A stretch of 64,000 bases of DNA, taken from positions 62,001-126,000 of the forward strand of contig NZ_JHET01000003.1 in the NCBI RefSeq assembly GCF_000685355.1, given 5' to 3'. The notes beneath the pieces are model-generated. The model had not been told where the DNA came from. It saw nothing but the letters and a program-made list of their open reading frames with translations, and made no database searches. Made by a program: the position numbers and the translations under genes. Below are positions 38,681 through 48,881 of the stretch, in pieces (the stretch's first letter is position 1; every line of letters starts with the position of its first letter). The DNA is from Microbacterium sp. CH12i. GTDB taxonomy: Bacteria > Actinomycetota > Actinomycetes > Actinomycetales > Microbacteriaceae.

Positions 38681-38712
38681 CGTTTGGAAAACGTTATCGA
38701 TATCGTTTGACA
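38681..38712. promoter_or_regulatory. Overlapping LacI-type operators and -35 element of the bxl-like operon
   Basis: Two palindromes overlap: CGTTTGGAAAACG (38681-38693) and a 20-base site AAACGTTATCGATATCGTTT (38689-38708), symmetrical except at two mirrored positions and with a central CG-type step typical of LacI-family sites. The -35-like TTGACA at 38707-38712 touches the second site, about 110 bases before the lipoprotein start codon. Repression by the adjacent LacI protein in both directions is the natural reading. Confidence 0.6.
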
Positions 38713-38819
38713 CCAACCTGGGAGCGGTGTCACAGTAGGCACACAAACACATTGGTGTGGCTGACAACAAATATGTCGTGTCGCGCTGCAGGAGAACTCA
38801 AAGAAGAGGAGAACACAGC

Positions 38820-40117
38820 ATGAAGATGCGAAAGGCATTGGCGGCAGGTGCTGCGATCGTCGCACTGGGATCGCTCGTCCTGGCTGGCTGCAGCGGCACC
38901 AGTGGTGGCGGCGGCACAGACGAGACCGGCGCGACCACACTCACGATGTGGCACAACTCGACGACCGGCGACGGTAAGCAGTACTGGGACGACGCAGCGG
39001 CCGCCTTCCATGAGAAGAACCCTGATGTGACAATCAAGGTCACCTCGATCCAGAACGAAGACATGGACGGCAAGCTTCAGACCGCCGTCAACTCCGGCGA
39101 CATGCCGGACATCTTCATGGCACGCGGTGGCGGCAAGCTTGCCGACATCGTCCAGGCCGGCAAGGTCAAGGACCTCACCGACCTTATCGACGGCGACGTG
39201 AAGAAGGCTTTCGGCGAGGCTCCGTTCAGCGCATTCACGGTCGATGGCAAGGTCTACGGAATGCCGAGTGCGGTGTTGCCCGGCGGCATCTTCTACAGCA
39301 AAGACCTCTTCGCGCAGCTGGTATCGACTCAGAACCAACATCGGTAGCTGAGCTCGAGGACGCCGTAAACAAGCTCAAGGCAGCAGGGATCGCTCCGATC
39401 GCGCTCGGCGCGAAGGATGCGTGGCCTGCTGCGCACTGGTACTACTTCTTCGCAGTACGCGCGTGTGGACAGGACGTCATCGAGAACCTGGCCACCAGCC
39501 CCGACTTCAGTGACAAGTGCTGGCTGGATGCCGCCGCGAACCTGAACGACTTCGCAGCGACTGAGCCCTTCAACGACGGCTTCCTGACGACGTCGGCCCA
39601 GCAAGGTGCCAACTCCTCGGCCGGACTCGTCGCCAACCACCAGGCGGCAATGGAGCTCATGGGCGCCTGGAACGTCGGTGTCATCGCTGGCCTTACCCCT
39701 GACGAGCAGCCACTGCCGGACCTCGGCTGGTTCCCGTTCCCTGAGGTCGACGGTGGCGATGGTACGCCAGGAGCGATGATGGGCGGCGTCGACGGGTACT
39801 CGTGCTCGACCGACTCTCCGGCGACGTGCGAGGAGTTCCTCAACTTCGTCGCGTCGAAGGAATGGCAGGAGAAGTACGCCGTCGCATTCCAGACGATCCC
39901 GGCCAACCAGGATGCCACCGGCGCCGTCACTGACCCGTCACTGGTTCCGCTGATGGACGCATACAGTAAGGCACCGTATGTGTCGCTGTGGCTAGACACC
40001 GCGCTCGGACAGAACGTCGGAAACGCACTGAACACCGGTGTGGTCGAGATGCTCGCAGGTCAGGGCGACCCGCAGAAGCTCGTCGACAGCATCGCGAACG
40101 CCGCGGCTAGGGGCTGA
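38820..40117 (+). pseudogene. Xylo-oligosaccharide-binding lipoprotein, BxlE-like (one frameshift)
   Basis: ATG at 38820; the signal peptide MKMRKALAAGAAIVALGSL ends in lipobox LAGC. The CUT1 solute-binding domain follows (TLTMWHNSTTGDGKQYWDD). After SKDLFAQL, near 39319-39322, one base is missing; the next frame continues with GIDSEPTSVAELEDAVNKL and runs to the stop at 40117. Corrected length is about 432 residues. Both halves are well conserved. It would deliver xylo-oligosaccharides to the permease pair encoded next. The substrate is inferred from GH3, GH43 and xylAB alongside. Confidence 0.9.
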
Positions 40118-40125
40118 ACGGCGTC

Positions 40126-41142
40126 ATGACCGAATCTCAGGCGCTGATGCCATCCGGTGCGCCTGCGAGGAGCAACCGTGTCGGGACCGATCTTGCATCG
40201 GTCCCGACACGGGCGCCGCGGCGGCCCGACTGGCGCAAGCGCGGCGAGATCGCTCTCCTAGCAGGACCCGCACTACTGGTCTTCGTCGGCTTCGTCATCT
40301 TCCCGGTGATGATGGCCGCGTTCTACGGCTTCTTCAAGTGGAACGGCTACGGCTGGCCCACCGAGTTCGTCGGACTCGACAACTACGCACTCATGCTGCA
40401 GGACGAAAATTTCATCGCAGCAGTGCGGCACAACTTCATCATCGTCGTGCTCTCGCTGCTGATGCAGGGGCCGATTGCGATTCTGTTCGCATTGCTGCTG
40501 AATCAGAAGATCCGCGGTCGATCGGTGATCCGTGTGCTGATCTTCGCGCCGTATGTCATCGCCGAGGTCGTCGTCGGAACAGGCTGGAGCCTGATGCTCC
40601 AGGATGCCGGGGCGCTGAACTCCCTGCTCGAGAAGCTGGGCCTCGGTGCACTGCAGAACTCGTGGATCGCGGACCCCGCCATCGCGATCTGGTCGTTGAT
40701 GATCATCATCACGTGGAAATACATCGGTTTCGCCGTGATCCTCATGCTCGCGGGGATGCAGTCGATTCCCGAAGAGCTCTACGAGGCGGCCTCGATCGAC
40801 GGGGCCGGCTTCTGGAAGTCGCAGTGGAGCATTACGCTTCCGCTCCTCGGACCGACCATCCGCATCTGGGCGTTCCTGTCGATCATCGGCTCACTGCAGC
40901 TGTTCGACCTGGTCAACATCATCTGGGGCCAGTACATCTCAGCTACCGCCGGCACCTCGACGATGGCCACGTACATGTACCAGAACGGGCATCTGGCCGG
41001 CAGCTATGGCTACGGCAACGCGGTCGCCGTAATGCTCTTCCTCATCTCACTCGTCGTCGCTCTCGTGTACCAGCGGTTCGTTCTTCGCCGCGACACTGAA
41101 GGTGCGTTGACGGGCGATAGCCGAAAGGGGCGCCGGCGATGA
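40126..41142 (+). CDS. Carbohydrate ABC transporter permease (MalF family), BxlF-like
   Basis: A 338-residue permease starting 9 bases after the lipoprotein gene. A ~45-residue cytoplasmic head precedes about six membrane segments, the first IALLAGPALLVFVGFVIF. The EAA loop reads EAASIDGAGFWKSQWSITLP. It overlaps the second permease gene by 4 bases (ATGA). No ATPase is encoded nearby; a shared MsiK-type ATPase elsewhere is expected. Confidence 0.93.
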   Translation: MTESQALMPSGAPARSNRVGTDLASVPTRAPRRPDWRKRGEIALLAGPALLVFVGFVIFPVMMAAFYGFFKWNGYGWPTEFVGLDNYALMLQDENFIAAVRHNFIIVVLSLLMQGPIAILFALLLNQKIRGRSVIRVLIFAPYVIAEVVVGTGWSLMLQDAGALNSLLEKLGLGALQNSWIADPAIAIWSLMIIITWKYIGFAVILMLAGMQSIPEELYEAASIDGAGFWKSQWSITLPLLGPTIRIWAFLSIIGSLQLFDLVNIIWGQYISATAGTSTMATYMYQNGHLAGSYGYGNAVAVMLFLISLVVALVYQRFVLRRDTEGALTGDSRKGRRR

Positions 41143-42028
41143 CCGACACTCTGAAGACCTCGGTGGCCATCCAGGCGATCGGACCCCGTGGGCGCAGGCG
41201 CGCACCATCCGGTGTGCGCTGGGGGAGCCCAGGCGTCTATCTGCTCGCGGTCATTCTGATCACGATCTGCATCACCCCCGTGCTGTACATCATCGTCGGA
41301 GGTTTCCGCACGAACTCGCAGATCACCACCGATCCGTCGGGGTGGCCTGCGCCGTGGGAGATCGGCAACTACACCGATGTCCTCGGCAGCAGTGAGTTCT
41401 GGACGGCGATGGTCAACTCGACGATCTCCGCCGTCGGCACCACCTTCGGCGCCGTCCTCCTCGGAGTGATGGCCAGCTATGTGATCGCCCGCTACGACTT
41501 CGGCGGCAAGGCCATCATGTACTCGTTCTTCGCCGCGGGACTGATGTTCCCGATCACCGTCGCTATCACACCGCTCTACCTGCTGATCCGAAACCTCGGC
41601 CTGGTGAACAGCCTCGCCGGCATCATCCTGCCGCAGATCGCATTTGCTCTGCCGACCACGATCATCATCTGGTGCCGTTCCTGCGGGCGATCCCGAAAGA
41701 ACTTGAGGAGGCAGCATCGATCGACGGTGCCTCGCGACTCGGATTCTTCTGGAGAATGGTGATCCCGCTGAGCCTGCCCGGCGTCATCACCGTCGGCATC
41801 CTCGCCTTCATCGGATCGTGGAACGGCTACATGCTGCCGCTGTTCATCCTCAACGACGCCAGCCTGTTCACCCTTCCACTCGGGGTGCAGAACTTCTCAT
41901 CGCAGTACTCGGTCGATACCGCGAGAGTGCTGGCATATACCTCGCTGTCCATGTTGCCGGCGTTGATCTTCTTCAGCATGTTCGAGCGCCGCATCGTCGG
42001 CGGTCTCACCGGAGCGGTCAAGGGCTGA
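41139..42028 (+). pseudogene. Carbohydrate ABC transporter permease (MalG family), BxlG-like (one frameshift)
   Basis: The first frame encodes five membrane segments to IAFALPTTIII; near 41667-41671 one base is missing, and the EAA loop (VPFLRAIPKELEEAASIDGA) and last segments (VITVGILAFIGSWNGYMLP) are in the next frame, ending at 42028. Together the pieces give a normal MalG-type protein of about 297 residues with the terminal GLTGAVKG. It pairs with the upstream MalF-type permease. The break falls just before the ATPase-contact loop, so it would abolish function if real. Confidence 0.9.
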
Positions 42029-42032
42029 AGCC

Positions 42033-44402
42033 ATGAAAGAGAGAACCGTGTCGAATTCGACAGCGGGAGTTCCCGCAATGCCCGCAGTGTCCGAACGCGT
42101 CCGCGCGCTGCATGCGCAGATGACACTCGACGAGAAGCTCGCGCAGATCGTCGGGTACTGGCTCGACCAGAACGGTGTGACCGCCCCGATGCAATCGGAG
42201 ATGGCATCGGGGCAGCAGGATGCCAGCAAGCTCACCGATGTGACCAAGAACGGTCTCGGGCACTACACGCGTGTCTATGGCACGCGACCGGTGGATCCGA
42301 ACGAACGCGCCGCGTGGCTCTGGGATGAGCAGCGGCGGCTCAAGCGCGAGACGAGGCTGGGAATTCCCGCGCTCGTGCATGAGGAGTGCCTCACTGGGCT
42401 CGCGGCTTGGAAGGCCGCGGCATTCCCGACGCCGCTGGCCTGGGGGGCGTCGTTTGACCCAGAGCTCGTGTACGACATGGCAGCATCCATCGGCGAATCG
42501 ATGCGAGAGTTGGGCGTTCACCAGGGGCTCGCACCGGTGCTCGACGTCATCCGCGACCCGCGTTGGGGTCGAGTGGATGAGTGCATCGCGGAGGATCCCT
42601 ATGTTGTCGGGGTCCTTGGAACCTCTTATGTGCGGGGGCTCCAGTCCGCAGGGGTGCACGCAACTCTCAAGCACTTCATCGGCTACTCGGCATCTCGTGC
42701 CGGACGCAACCACGCACCGGTCTCGGCCGGGCCCCGCGAGGTCGCCGATGTCTTCCTCCCTCCCTTCGAAATGGCGCTCTTCGACGGGGGCGCGCGCTCC
42801 GTCATGAACTCGTATGCGGAGATCGACGGCGTTCCGCTTGGCTCCAGCGCGGAGTACCTGACTGAGCTGCTGCGCGAACGCTGGGGATTTGATGGCGTGG
42901 TCGTCGCTGACTACTTCGCGGTCGCATTCCTTGAGGTGATGCACGCGATCGCCGCAGACCGCGGCGCTGCAGCCGCGGCTGCGCTGACGGCGGGAATCGA
43001 CATCGAACTGCCGACCGGCGATGCATACCTGGCGCCGCTGGCAGAGCAGATCAGGGCTGGAGAATTCGACGAGGCCTTTGTCGATCGTGCGGTTCTACGC
43101 GCACTTGCCCAGAAGGAAGAACTCGGACTCCTCGAAGCGGATGTGTTCGAGGACGAGCCGCCGACCAACGTCGACCTGGACTCGCCGCGACACCGTGAAC
43201 TCGCCCGGCGTCTCGCCGAAGAGTCGATCGTGCTGCTGTCCAATGACGGCATCCTGCCGCTCGGCGAGAAAGATGCTGCGCACAAAAAAGCGGCGCCGTC
43301 GCGGATCGCCGTGATCGGGCCGAATGCGCATCGTGCCGAGGCGCTGCTGGGCTGCTATTCCTTCGCCAACCATGTGCTCGCGCACCACCCGGAGTTCCCG
43401 ATCGGCTTCGAGATCGCGACCTTCCTGGAAGCGTTCACCGCTGAGGTCGAGGCAGAGATCGTCTACGCCCAGGGCACGGACGTGGAGGGAACTGACCGTT
43501 CCGGATTCGAGGAGGCAGTGGCCGCCGCGACGGGAGCTGAGGTCGCTGTCGTCGTTGTTGGCGATCAGGCCGGACTGTTCGGGCGCGGCACTGTCGGTGA
43601 GGGCAACGACTCCGAGACGCTCGAGTTGCCTGGTGTCCAGCGCGAACTCGTCGAAGCGCTGGTTGCCAGCGGAACACCAGTCATCATGATCGCATTGACC
43701 GGGCGACCCTACGCGATCGGCTGGGCACTCGACGGCGAACGTCGACCGGCCGCCGTGCTTCAATCCTTCTTCCCGGGAGAGGAGGGGGCTGCTGCTCTGT
43801 CTGGCGTGCTCTCCGGTCGGGTCAATCCCTCCGGCAGGATGCCAGTCTCGCTGCCGCGCGCCGCCGGCGCGCAGCCCTTCACATATCTGCATCCGCCCCT
43901 CGGTGGGGTCTCCGAGGTCACCGCCACCGACCCGACGCCGGTGCGTCCGTTCGGCTTCGGGCTGTCGTACTCAGAGATCACCTACAGCGATCTCGTTGTC
44001 GATGCCGAAGCCACCGCTGGTGGCAACTTCACCGCGGCGGTCACGGTCACCAACAGCGGACAGCGTGCGGTCGATGACATCGTGCAGCTTTACGGCCACG
44101 ACGTTGTTGCGACGGTGACGCGTCCGGTCGTGCAACTGCTCGCCTTCCAGCGGGTGACACTTGATCCCGACGCATCGGTGACGGTGACGTTCTCGGTGCC
44201 GACGCAGCGCTTCGCATTCAGCGACCGCTCGATGACGCGCATCGTCGAGTCCGGTGACGTAGAGGTGTGGGTCGGTGCGAACGCAACGGCCACCGAGACA
44301 GCGGGGACCGCTACCCGAAGGGCGACGGTCGCGATCACGGGCGATGCACACGTGCTCGAGACGTCTGATCGGCGCCTTGTCACCGCGGAGGTTTCGCACT
44401 GA
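42033..44402 (+). CDS. GH3 beta-xylosidase/beta-glucosidase
   Basis: A 789-residue three-domain GH3 enzyme: N-terminal barrel (LAPVLDVIRDPRWGRVDECIAEDP; TLKHFIGY), nucleophile Asp in GVVVADYFAV, then the alpha/beta sandwich (IAVIGPNAHRAEALLG) and the C-terminal fibronectin-like domain (TVTNSGQRAVDDIVQLY). No signal peptide. In the Streptomyces bxl operon the gene at this position is the beta-xylosidase BxlA; xylosidase is therefore favoured over glucosidase. The ATG at 42033 is taken as start, though the GTG at 42048 has the better-placed purine-rich sequence. It overlaps GH43 by one base. Confidence 0.9.
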   Translation: MKERTVSNSTAGVPAMPAVSERVRALHAQMTLDEKLAQIVGYWLDQNGVTAPMQSEMASGQQDASKLTDVTKNGLGHYTRVYGTRPVDPNERAAWLWDEQRRLKRETRLGIPALVHEECLTGLAAWKAAAFPTPLAWGASFDPELVYDMAASIGESMRELGVHQGLAPVLDVIRDPRWGRVDECIAEDPYVVGVLGTSYVRGLQSAGVHATLKHFIGYSASRAGRNHAPVSAGPREVADVFLPPFEMALFDGGARSVMNSYAEIDGVPLGSSAEYLTELLRERWGFDGVVVADYFAVAFLEVMHAIAADRGAAAAAALTAGIDIELPTGDAYLAPLAEQIRAGEFDEAFVDRAVLRALAQKEELGLLEADVFEDEPPTNVDLDSPRHRELARRLAEESIVLLSNDGILPLGEKDAAHKKAAPSRIAVIGPNAHRAEALLGCYSFANHVLAHHPEFPIGFEIATFLEAFTAEVEAEIVYAQGTDVEGTDRSGFEEAVAAATGAEVAVVVVGDQAGLFGRGTVGEGNDSETLELPGVQRELVEALVASGTPVIMIALTGRPYAIGWALDGERRPAAVLQSFFPGEEGAAALSGVLSGRVNPSGRMPVSLPRAAGAQPFTYLHPPLGGVSEVTATDPTPVRPFGFGLSYSEITYSDLVVDAEATAGGNFTAAVTVTNSGQRAVDDIVQLYGHDVVATVTRPVVQLLAFQRVTLDPDASVTVTFSVPTQRFAFSDRSMTRIVESGDVEVWVGANATATETAGTATRRATVAITGDAHVLETSDRRLVTAEVSH

Positions 44403-45958
44403 TGACTGTGGTGCGTAACCCCATCATCCCGGGTTGCTTCCCCGATCCGACGATCTGCCGGGTCGGAGAGGAGTACTTCCTCGTCACGTCGACATTTGAG
44501 TACCAGCCGGGGCTCCCGATCCAGCGCAGTCGTGACCTGGTCAGCTGGGAGCTGATCGGACACGCGATAGATCGCCCTGGAATGCTGGACATGGACGGGA
44601 TGGCGTCCTCCAGCGGTCTGTTCGCGCCCACGCTTCGCTTCCACGACGGAATGTTCTGGCTGGTGTGCACGCTCGTAGATCAGCAAGATGCGTCTCGCGG
44701 TGGCAACTTCCTCTTGACCGCGACCGATGCAGCAGGACCCTGGTCTGACCCGATCTGGCTCGAAGTCGACGGGATCGATCCGTCGATCTTCTTCGATGAC
44801 GATGGTCGAATCTGGATGCACGGAACACGCCTCGCGAGTGACCCGGAGTGGTTTCACCAGACCGAGGTCTGGCTCAGAGAACTTGACCGTGAAACCATGG
44901 CCTTCGTCGGCGAAGAGCACATCCTCTGGCACGGCGCCGTAATCGGGGCAGTGTGGGCAGAGGGCCCGCACCTCTACAAAATCGACGGCACCTACTACTT
45001 GCTGGCATCCGAAGGCGGCACCGAGTTTCATCATGCGCTCTCCGTCGCCAGGGCCGACACGGTGACCGGACCGTACATCGGAAACAAGGCCAATCCGGTG
45101 CTCACACATCGCCAGCTCGGGCACGGTGCTGATCTCGTCGGTGTGGGGCACGCTGACCTGGTGCAGGCGGTCGACGGCAGTTGGTGGTCAGTGCTGTTAG
45201 CCATGCGTCCGTACGGTGGCTATCACTACAACCTGGGCCGTGAGGTCTTTCTCGTGCCGGTCTCGTGGGAAGAGGGCTGGCCGGTGTTCGCGCCGGGACT
45301 GGGTCGGGTGCCGCGCGAGGTCGATGTGCCCTTCGCATCGCGACAGACTCTGGGCGTGATGCAGGGCGCGGCATCGGGGACGATCCGCTCGGATGATCCA
45401 CGATGGACGTCGCTGCGTGTACAGCCCGAGCAAATCGCCGAGCGGGAGGGCGACGGGTGGGTCATGCCGCTCAGTCCTGCAACACTCTCGGATGCCACCG
45501 TCACGGCATTCCTCGGGGTGCGGCAGCAACACCGCGATGTCGATGTCGTTGCCACACTCTCGTGTGACCTGGTGGAGGGCGAAGAGATCGGACTTGTTGT
45601 TCGACAATCAGAGCTCGACCACGTACGTATGTCGATGAGCTCATCACCGACCGGAATTCGTATCGTTGCAACACATCGGCAGGCGGGTGTTGACGCGCGC
45701 CTCGGCGAGATCTGGCTGGATGGCGTTGTGTCCGATGCGCTGGAGCTCAGCGTGCGCGCACGCGAACAGGATTATGAGCTTTCGGCTGCGCGCCCCGGCG
45801 ACGAGTCGTACGTCGTGGCTGTCGCGGACGGGCGCACGCTCGACTCCGTGGCGACCGGCGGTTTCCTCGGCGTGTGGTTTGGCGTATTCGGCACGAGCAA
45901 CGGTGCCCCGACGCAGAGCAGGCTGCGCGTGCAGAGTTTCGACTACACGCCACGCTGA
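44402..45958 (+). CDS. GH43 beta-xylosidase/alpha-L-arabinofuranosidase
   Basis: A 518-residue cytoplasmic protein with a five-bladed propeller followed by a beta-sandwich domain. Catalytic acids are visible: general base Asp in NPIIPGCFPDPTI, the pKa-modulating Asp in GIDPSIFFDDDG, and acid Glu in WAEGPHLYKIDGTYYLL. The two-domain layout suits subfamilies GH43_11/12, which split xylobiose/xylotriose or remove arabinose side groups. Its start overlaps the GH3 stop (TGATG), so the two hydrolases are produced together and complete intracellular breakdown of arabinoxylan fragments. Confidence 0.93.
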   Translation: MTVVRNPIIPGCFPDPTICRVGEEYFLVTSTFEYQPGLPIQRSRDLVSWELIGHAIDRPGMLDMDGMASSSGLFAPTLRFHDGMFWLVCTLVDQQDASRGGNFLLTATDAAGPWSDPIWLEVDGIDPSIFFDDDGRIWMHGTRLASDPEWFHQTEVWLRELDRETMAFVGEEHILWHGAVIGAVWAEGPHLYKIDGTYYLLASEGGTEFHHALSVARADTVTGPYIGNKANPVLTHRQLGHGADLVGVGHADLVQAVDGSWWSVLLAMRPYGGYHYNLGREVFLVPVSWEEGWPVFAPGLGRVPREVDVPFASRQTLGVMQGAASGTIRSDDPRWTSLRVQPEQIAEREGDGWVMPLSPATLSDATVTAFLGVRQQHRDVDVVATLSCDLVEGEEIGLVVRQSELDHVRMSMSSSPTGIRIVATHRQAGVDARLGEIWLDGVVSDALELSVRAREQDYELSAARPGDESYVVAVADGRTLDSVATGGFLGVWFGVFGTSNGAPTQSRLRVQSFDYTPR

Positions 45959-46030
45959 CCTGCACGCGCTCGCCGCTGTCATGCCGATATCGTGACAAGA
46001 GCAACAAATCGATGCAGCGGAGGAATACAG

Positions 46031-47191
46031 ATGGCAGAGCGGGCGTCTGGAGTGGAGGGTGTGCGTCGAGCGAACCTCGGCGAAGTTCTTCGTCTCGTGC
46101 ACCAGAACGGGCCGCGCTCGCGTGCCGTCCTCACCGCCGAGACCGGGCTGAACAGATCTACGGTCTCTGACCTCGTCTCGGGCCTTGTCGCGAGCGGACT
46201 CGTCGGCGAACAGCAGCCAGACCCGACTCGTAGGGTCGCGCCCGAGTCCTGTAGTGACGGCAAATCCGGATGTCATCGCCATCGGCGTCAACCCTGAGGT
46301 CGACGCGATCGAGATCGGTGCGATCAGTCTGGGCGGTGGTGTGCGCGAGCGCATCAGAATCGAGCTTGACAGCGTGCCGAGTGCCGCGGATGCCGTCGCC
46401 GCGGTCGTGCGCGTCGTGAACGAGTGGCAACAGTCCGCACTGAAAGACTGCAGGCTGGTCGGCGTCGGCGTCGCCGTGCCGGGTCTGGTGCGTGCATCCG
46501 ACGGTGTCGTAAGACTCGCCCCGCACCTGGGATGGCACGACGAAGACATCGCCGCGCCACTCTCTGAGGCGCTCCGCGTCACGGTCGCCGTCGACAATGA
46601 TGCTTCACTGGGTGCCCGTGCGGAGTGGCTGTTCGGCGCGGCGCGCGAACACCGCGACGTGATCTACCTCAACGGCGGCGCCAGCGGTATCGGTGGCGGA
46701 CTCATCCTCGACGATCGTCTGATCGGCGGCGCGGGCGGCTACGCGGGCGAGTGGGGGCAGACGCGTCCTGGCATCCCTGCGAGTGGCGATCGTGTGACCA
46801 TGGACGGCGTCCTGGAAGATGAGGTCAATCGCGCTCTTGTGCTGCAGGCGGCAGGTCTCGGTGCAGTGGATGATGCAACGTTCGCGCAGGCGCTCGCAGC
46901 CTCAGAGGATAAGGTGCTGATCGCGAGGTGCAACGGCAGAGACGTATTCTCGCCGCGACCCTGGGCAATGCTGTCAACGCACTCAACCCCGCGATCGTCG
47001 TGCTGGGCGGGTTTTTGGCGGTGCTGCGCGACCACGACGCCGCCGGGTTCGACGCTGAAGTGCGAGAGCGCGCGCTCGCGGCATCCGCAGAGCAGATCGA
47101 GATTCAGTCAGCCGGCCTGGGCCGCGATCGTCTGCTGATCGGCGCCGCCGAGGCGGCGTTCGCACCTCTCCTCGCTGACCCGCTGCGCTGA
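46031..47191 (+). pseudogene. ROK-family transcriptional regulator (two frameshifts)
   Basis: The ATG at 46031 follows GGAGGAA. The winged helix (VLTAETGLNRSTVSDLVSGL) is in the first frame. Near 46236-46243 the frame changes, apparently through loss of two G before the conserved Gly-Arg-Pro-Ser; the middle part carries VGVGVAVPGLV, VAVDNDASLGARAEWLFGAA and GGASGIGGGLI. Near 46926-46929 a further base is missing and the last part (ILAATLGNAVNALNPAIVVLGG) is in a third frame to 47191. Corrected length is about 387 residues. It is the distal gene of the xylo-oligosaccharide operon and probably senses a pentose or its oligomer. Confidence 0.87.
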
Positions 47192-47198
47192 CCCGCCC

Positions 47199-47290
47199 GC
47201 CGTTCATAACTCCTCCAACTCTGCCGAGAATCGACAGAATCGGACTGAATCTGCGCCAGTTGGCTGGATTCTGGAGGAGTTATGAACGGC
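47199..47290. repeat. Large intergenic palindrome between convergent operons
   Basis: Perfect 19-bp arms GCCGTTCATAACTCCTCCA (47199-47217) and its inverse (47272-47290) are 54 bases apart; the interior has a smaller CCAACT/AGTTGG pairing. It lies between the ROK stop and the end of hpaI. It may end transcription from both sides, but is much longer than a normal terminator. Confidence 0.85.
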
Positions 47291-47301
47291 AAACGCAGGT
47301 G

Positions 47302-48111
47302 CTAATAGCTGGTGCGCTCGGTGGCGTCCTGCTCGGGGATCCACTCGGCCGCGAGCTTCTCGGTCGCGCGGGCCAGGATCGATACATCTGCTGCGACGAG
47401 CACGAAGGATGCTCCGGCGTCGAGGTAGCGGCGTGCGGTGGCAGGGGCAAACGCATTCACGCCGACGGGCTTTCCGAACGAGCGAACCGTGGCGATCGTT
47501 CGCTCGACGCCAGCGATGACGTCAGGATGCTCCTGCTGGCCGAGCAGGCCCATGGAGGCCGCGAGGTCACTCGGACCGATGAAGATCGCATCGACGCCGT
47601 CTACCTCTGCGATGGCGCGAGCATTCTGCACTGCGGCATCCGTCTCGATCTGCACCGTCAGCGAGGTGATCTCGTGAGCGCGCTGCAGGTAGTTCTCGAT
47701 CCGATTGAACTGCCCGGCGCGGGCCAGCGCGCTGCCGACGCCACGGATGCCCAGGGGAGGGTAGCGAGTGGCGGCAACCGCGGCGGCGGCGTCCTCCGCG
47801 GTGTTCACCATCGGGACGAGCAGGTTCTGTGCGCCGAGATCGAGGATCTGTTTGATCAGCACCGCATCATTGCTCGGCACCCGCACCACAGGGGTGATCG
47901 GATACGGTGCGACCGCCTGCAACAGGGCGAGCGTCGACTCCAAGCCGATCGGACTGTGCTCCCCGTCGATCAGCGTCCAGTCCAGGCCGGAGCCCGCAAC
48001 GATCTCTGCTGCGATCGGACTGCCAGAGCAGATCCAGGCGCCGACTAATGGCCGGTCAGACGATGCGAGCCGATCCCGGAACGACGGCGCAGGCTCTATA
48101 CGAAACGACAT
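47302..48111 (-). CDS. hpaI: HpcH/HpaI aldolase (4-hydroxy-2-oxoheptanedioate aldolase)
   Basis: A 269-residue class II aldolase from the ATG at 48111 ([13 protein letters not shown]). Conserved blocks: TLIDGEHSPIGL with the metal/base residues, VRVPSNDAVLIKQILDLGAQNLLVPMV and VDAIFIGPSDLAASMG. It cleaves 4-hydroxy-2-oxoheptane-1,7-dioate to pyruvate and succinate semialdehyde, the last step of homoprotocatechuate meta-cleavage. It overlaps hpaH by 16 bases and is the last gene of the operon. Confidence 0.93.
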   Translation of the reverse strand: MSFRIEPAPSFRDRLASSDRPLVGAWICSGSPIAAEIVAGSGLDWTLIDGEHSPIGLESTLALLQAVAPYPITPVVRVPSNDAVLIKQILDLGAQNLLVPMVNTAEDAAAAVAATRYPPLGIRGVGSALARAGQFNRIENYLQRAHEITSLTVQIETDAAVQNARAIAEVDGVDAIFIGPSDLAASMGLLGQQEHPDVIAGVERTIATVRSFGKPVGVNAFAPATARRYLDAGASFVLVAADVSILARATEKLAAEWIPEQDATERTSY

Positions 48112-48881
48112 GTGATGATTCCCATCTCTCCGTAGTCGCACCGTACCTCGTCGCCCTTTGAAACCCACATCGGCCGAGTGAACGATCCTGCCAAGATGAT
48201 CTCACCCGCTTCGAGTCGCGCGCCGTGCTGATGAAACTTGTTGGCGAGCCATGCGACGCCCTTGACAGGATGGCCGAGGACTCCTGCCGCTACACCGGTC
48301 TCTTCGATCTCACCGTTGCGAGAGAGCACTCCCGGGACCCAGCGAAGGTCGATCTCGTCTGGGCGCTTGTGCACGTCACCGAGCACCATCGCGCCATAGG
48401 CCGCGTTGTCACTGATCGTGTCGACGATGGTGCGCCCCTCGAGTTCGATGTGCGAGTTGAGCACCTCCAGCGCGGGCACGGCATAGTCGATCGCGGCAAG
48501 GGCATCCTCAAGCGTGCAGTCCGGGCCCTCAAGCGGCGCCTTCAGCACGAACGCGAGTTCGACCTCGACACGCACATTTGAGAACTCATCGAACTGAATC
48601 TCAGCGCCCGAGGGATACACGGTGTCATCGAACATCACGCCGTAGTCGGGCTCGGAGATACCGGTGGCCTGCTGCATCGCCTTCGACGTCAGCCCGATCT
48701 TGCGTCCCGCGAGTTTCCGCCCGGCAGCGACGTTCTTGTCCCGCCATATGCCTTGAATGGCATAAGAGTCCTCGATCGTGGCATCCGGATACCGTGCGGT
48801 GATTCGCGGGATCACGCCATGTGTCCGATCCGCCTCCGCCAACTCGTCCGCGATCGCCGCGATCGTCTCAGAATCGAGCAT
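48096..48881 (-). CDS. hpaH: 2-oxo-hept-4-ene-1,7-dioate hydratase
   Basis: A 261-residue protein of the MhpD/HpaH hydratase family (FAH superfamily fold). Visible: [23 protein letters not shown], then [12 protein letters not shown] with the metal-binding E-x-E, and LEVLNSHIE. The enzyme adds water to 2-oxohept-4-ene-1,7-dioate, giving the substrate of HpaI. It starts exactly at the stop of hpaD (shared base at 48881) and overlaps hpaI. Confidence 0.94.
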   Translation of the reverse strand: MLDSETIAAIADELAEADRTHGVIPRITARYPDATIEDSYAIQGIWRDKNVAAGRKLAGRKIGLTSKAMQQATGISEPDYGVMFDDTVYPSGAEIQFDEFSNVRVEVELAFVLKAPLEGPDCTLEDALAAIDYAVPALEVLNSHIELEGRTIVDTISDNAAYGAMVLGDVHKRPDEIDLRWVPGVLSRNGEIEETGVAAGVLGHPVKGVAWLANKFHQHGARLEAGEIILAGSFTRPMWVSKGDEVRCDYGEMGIITCRFV

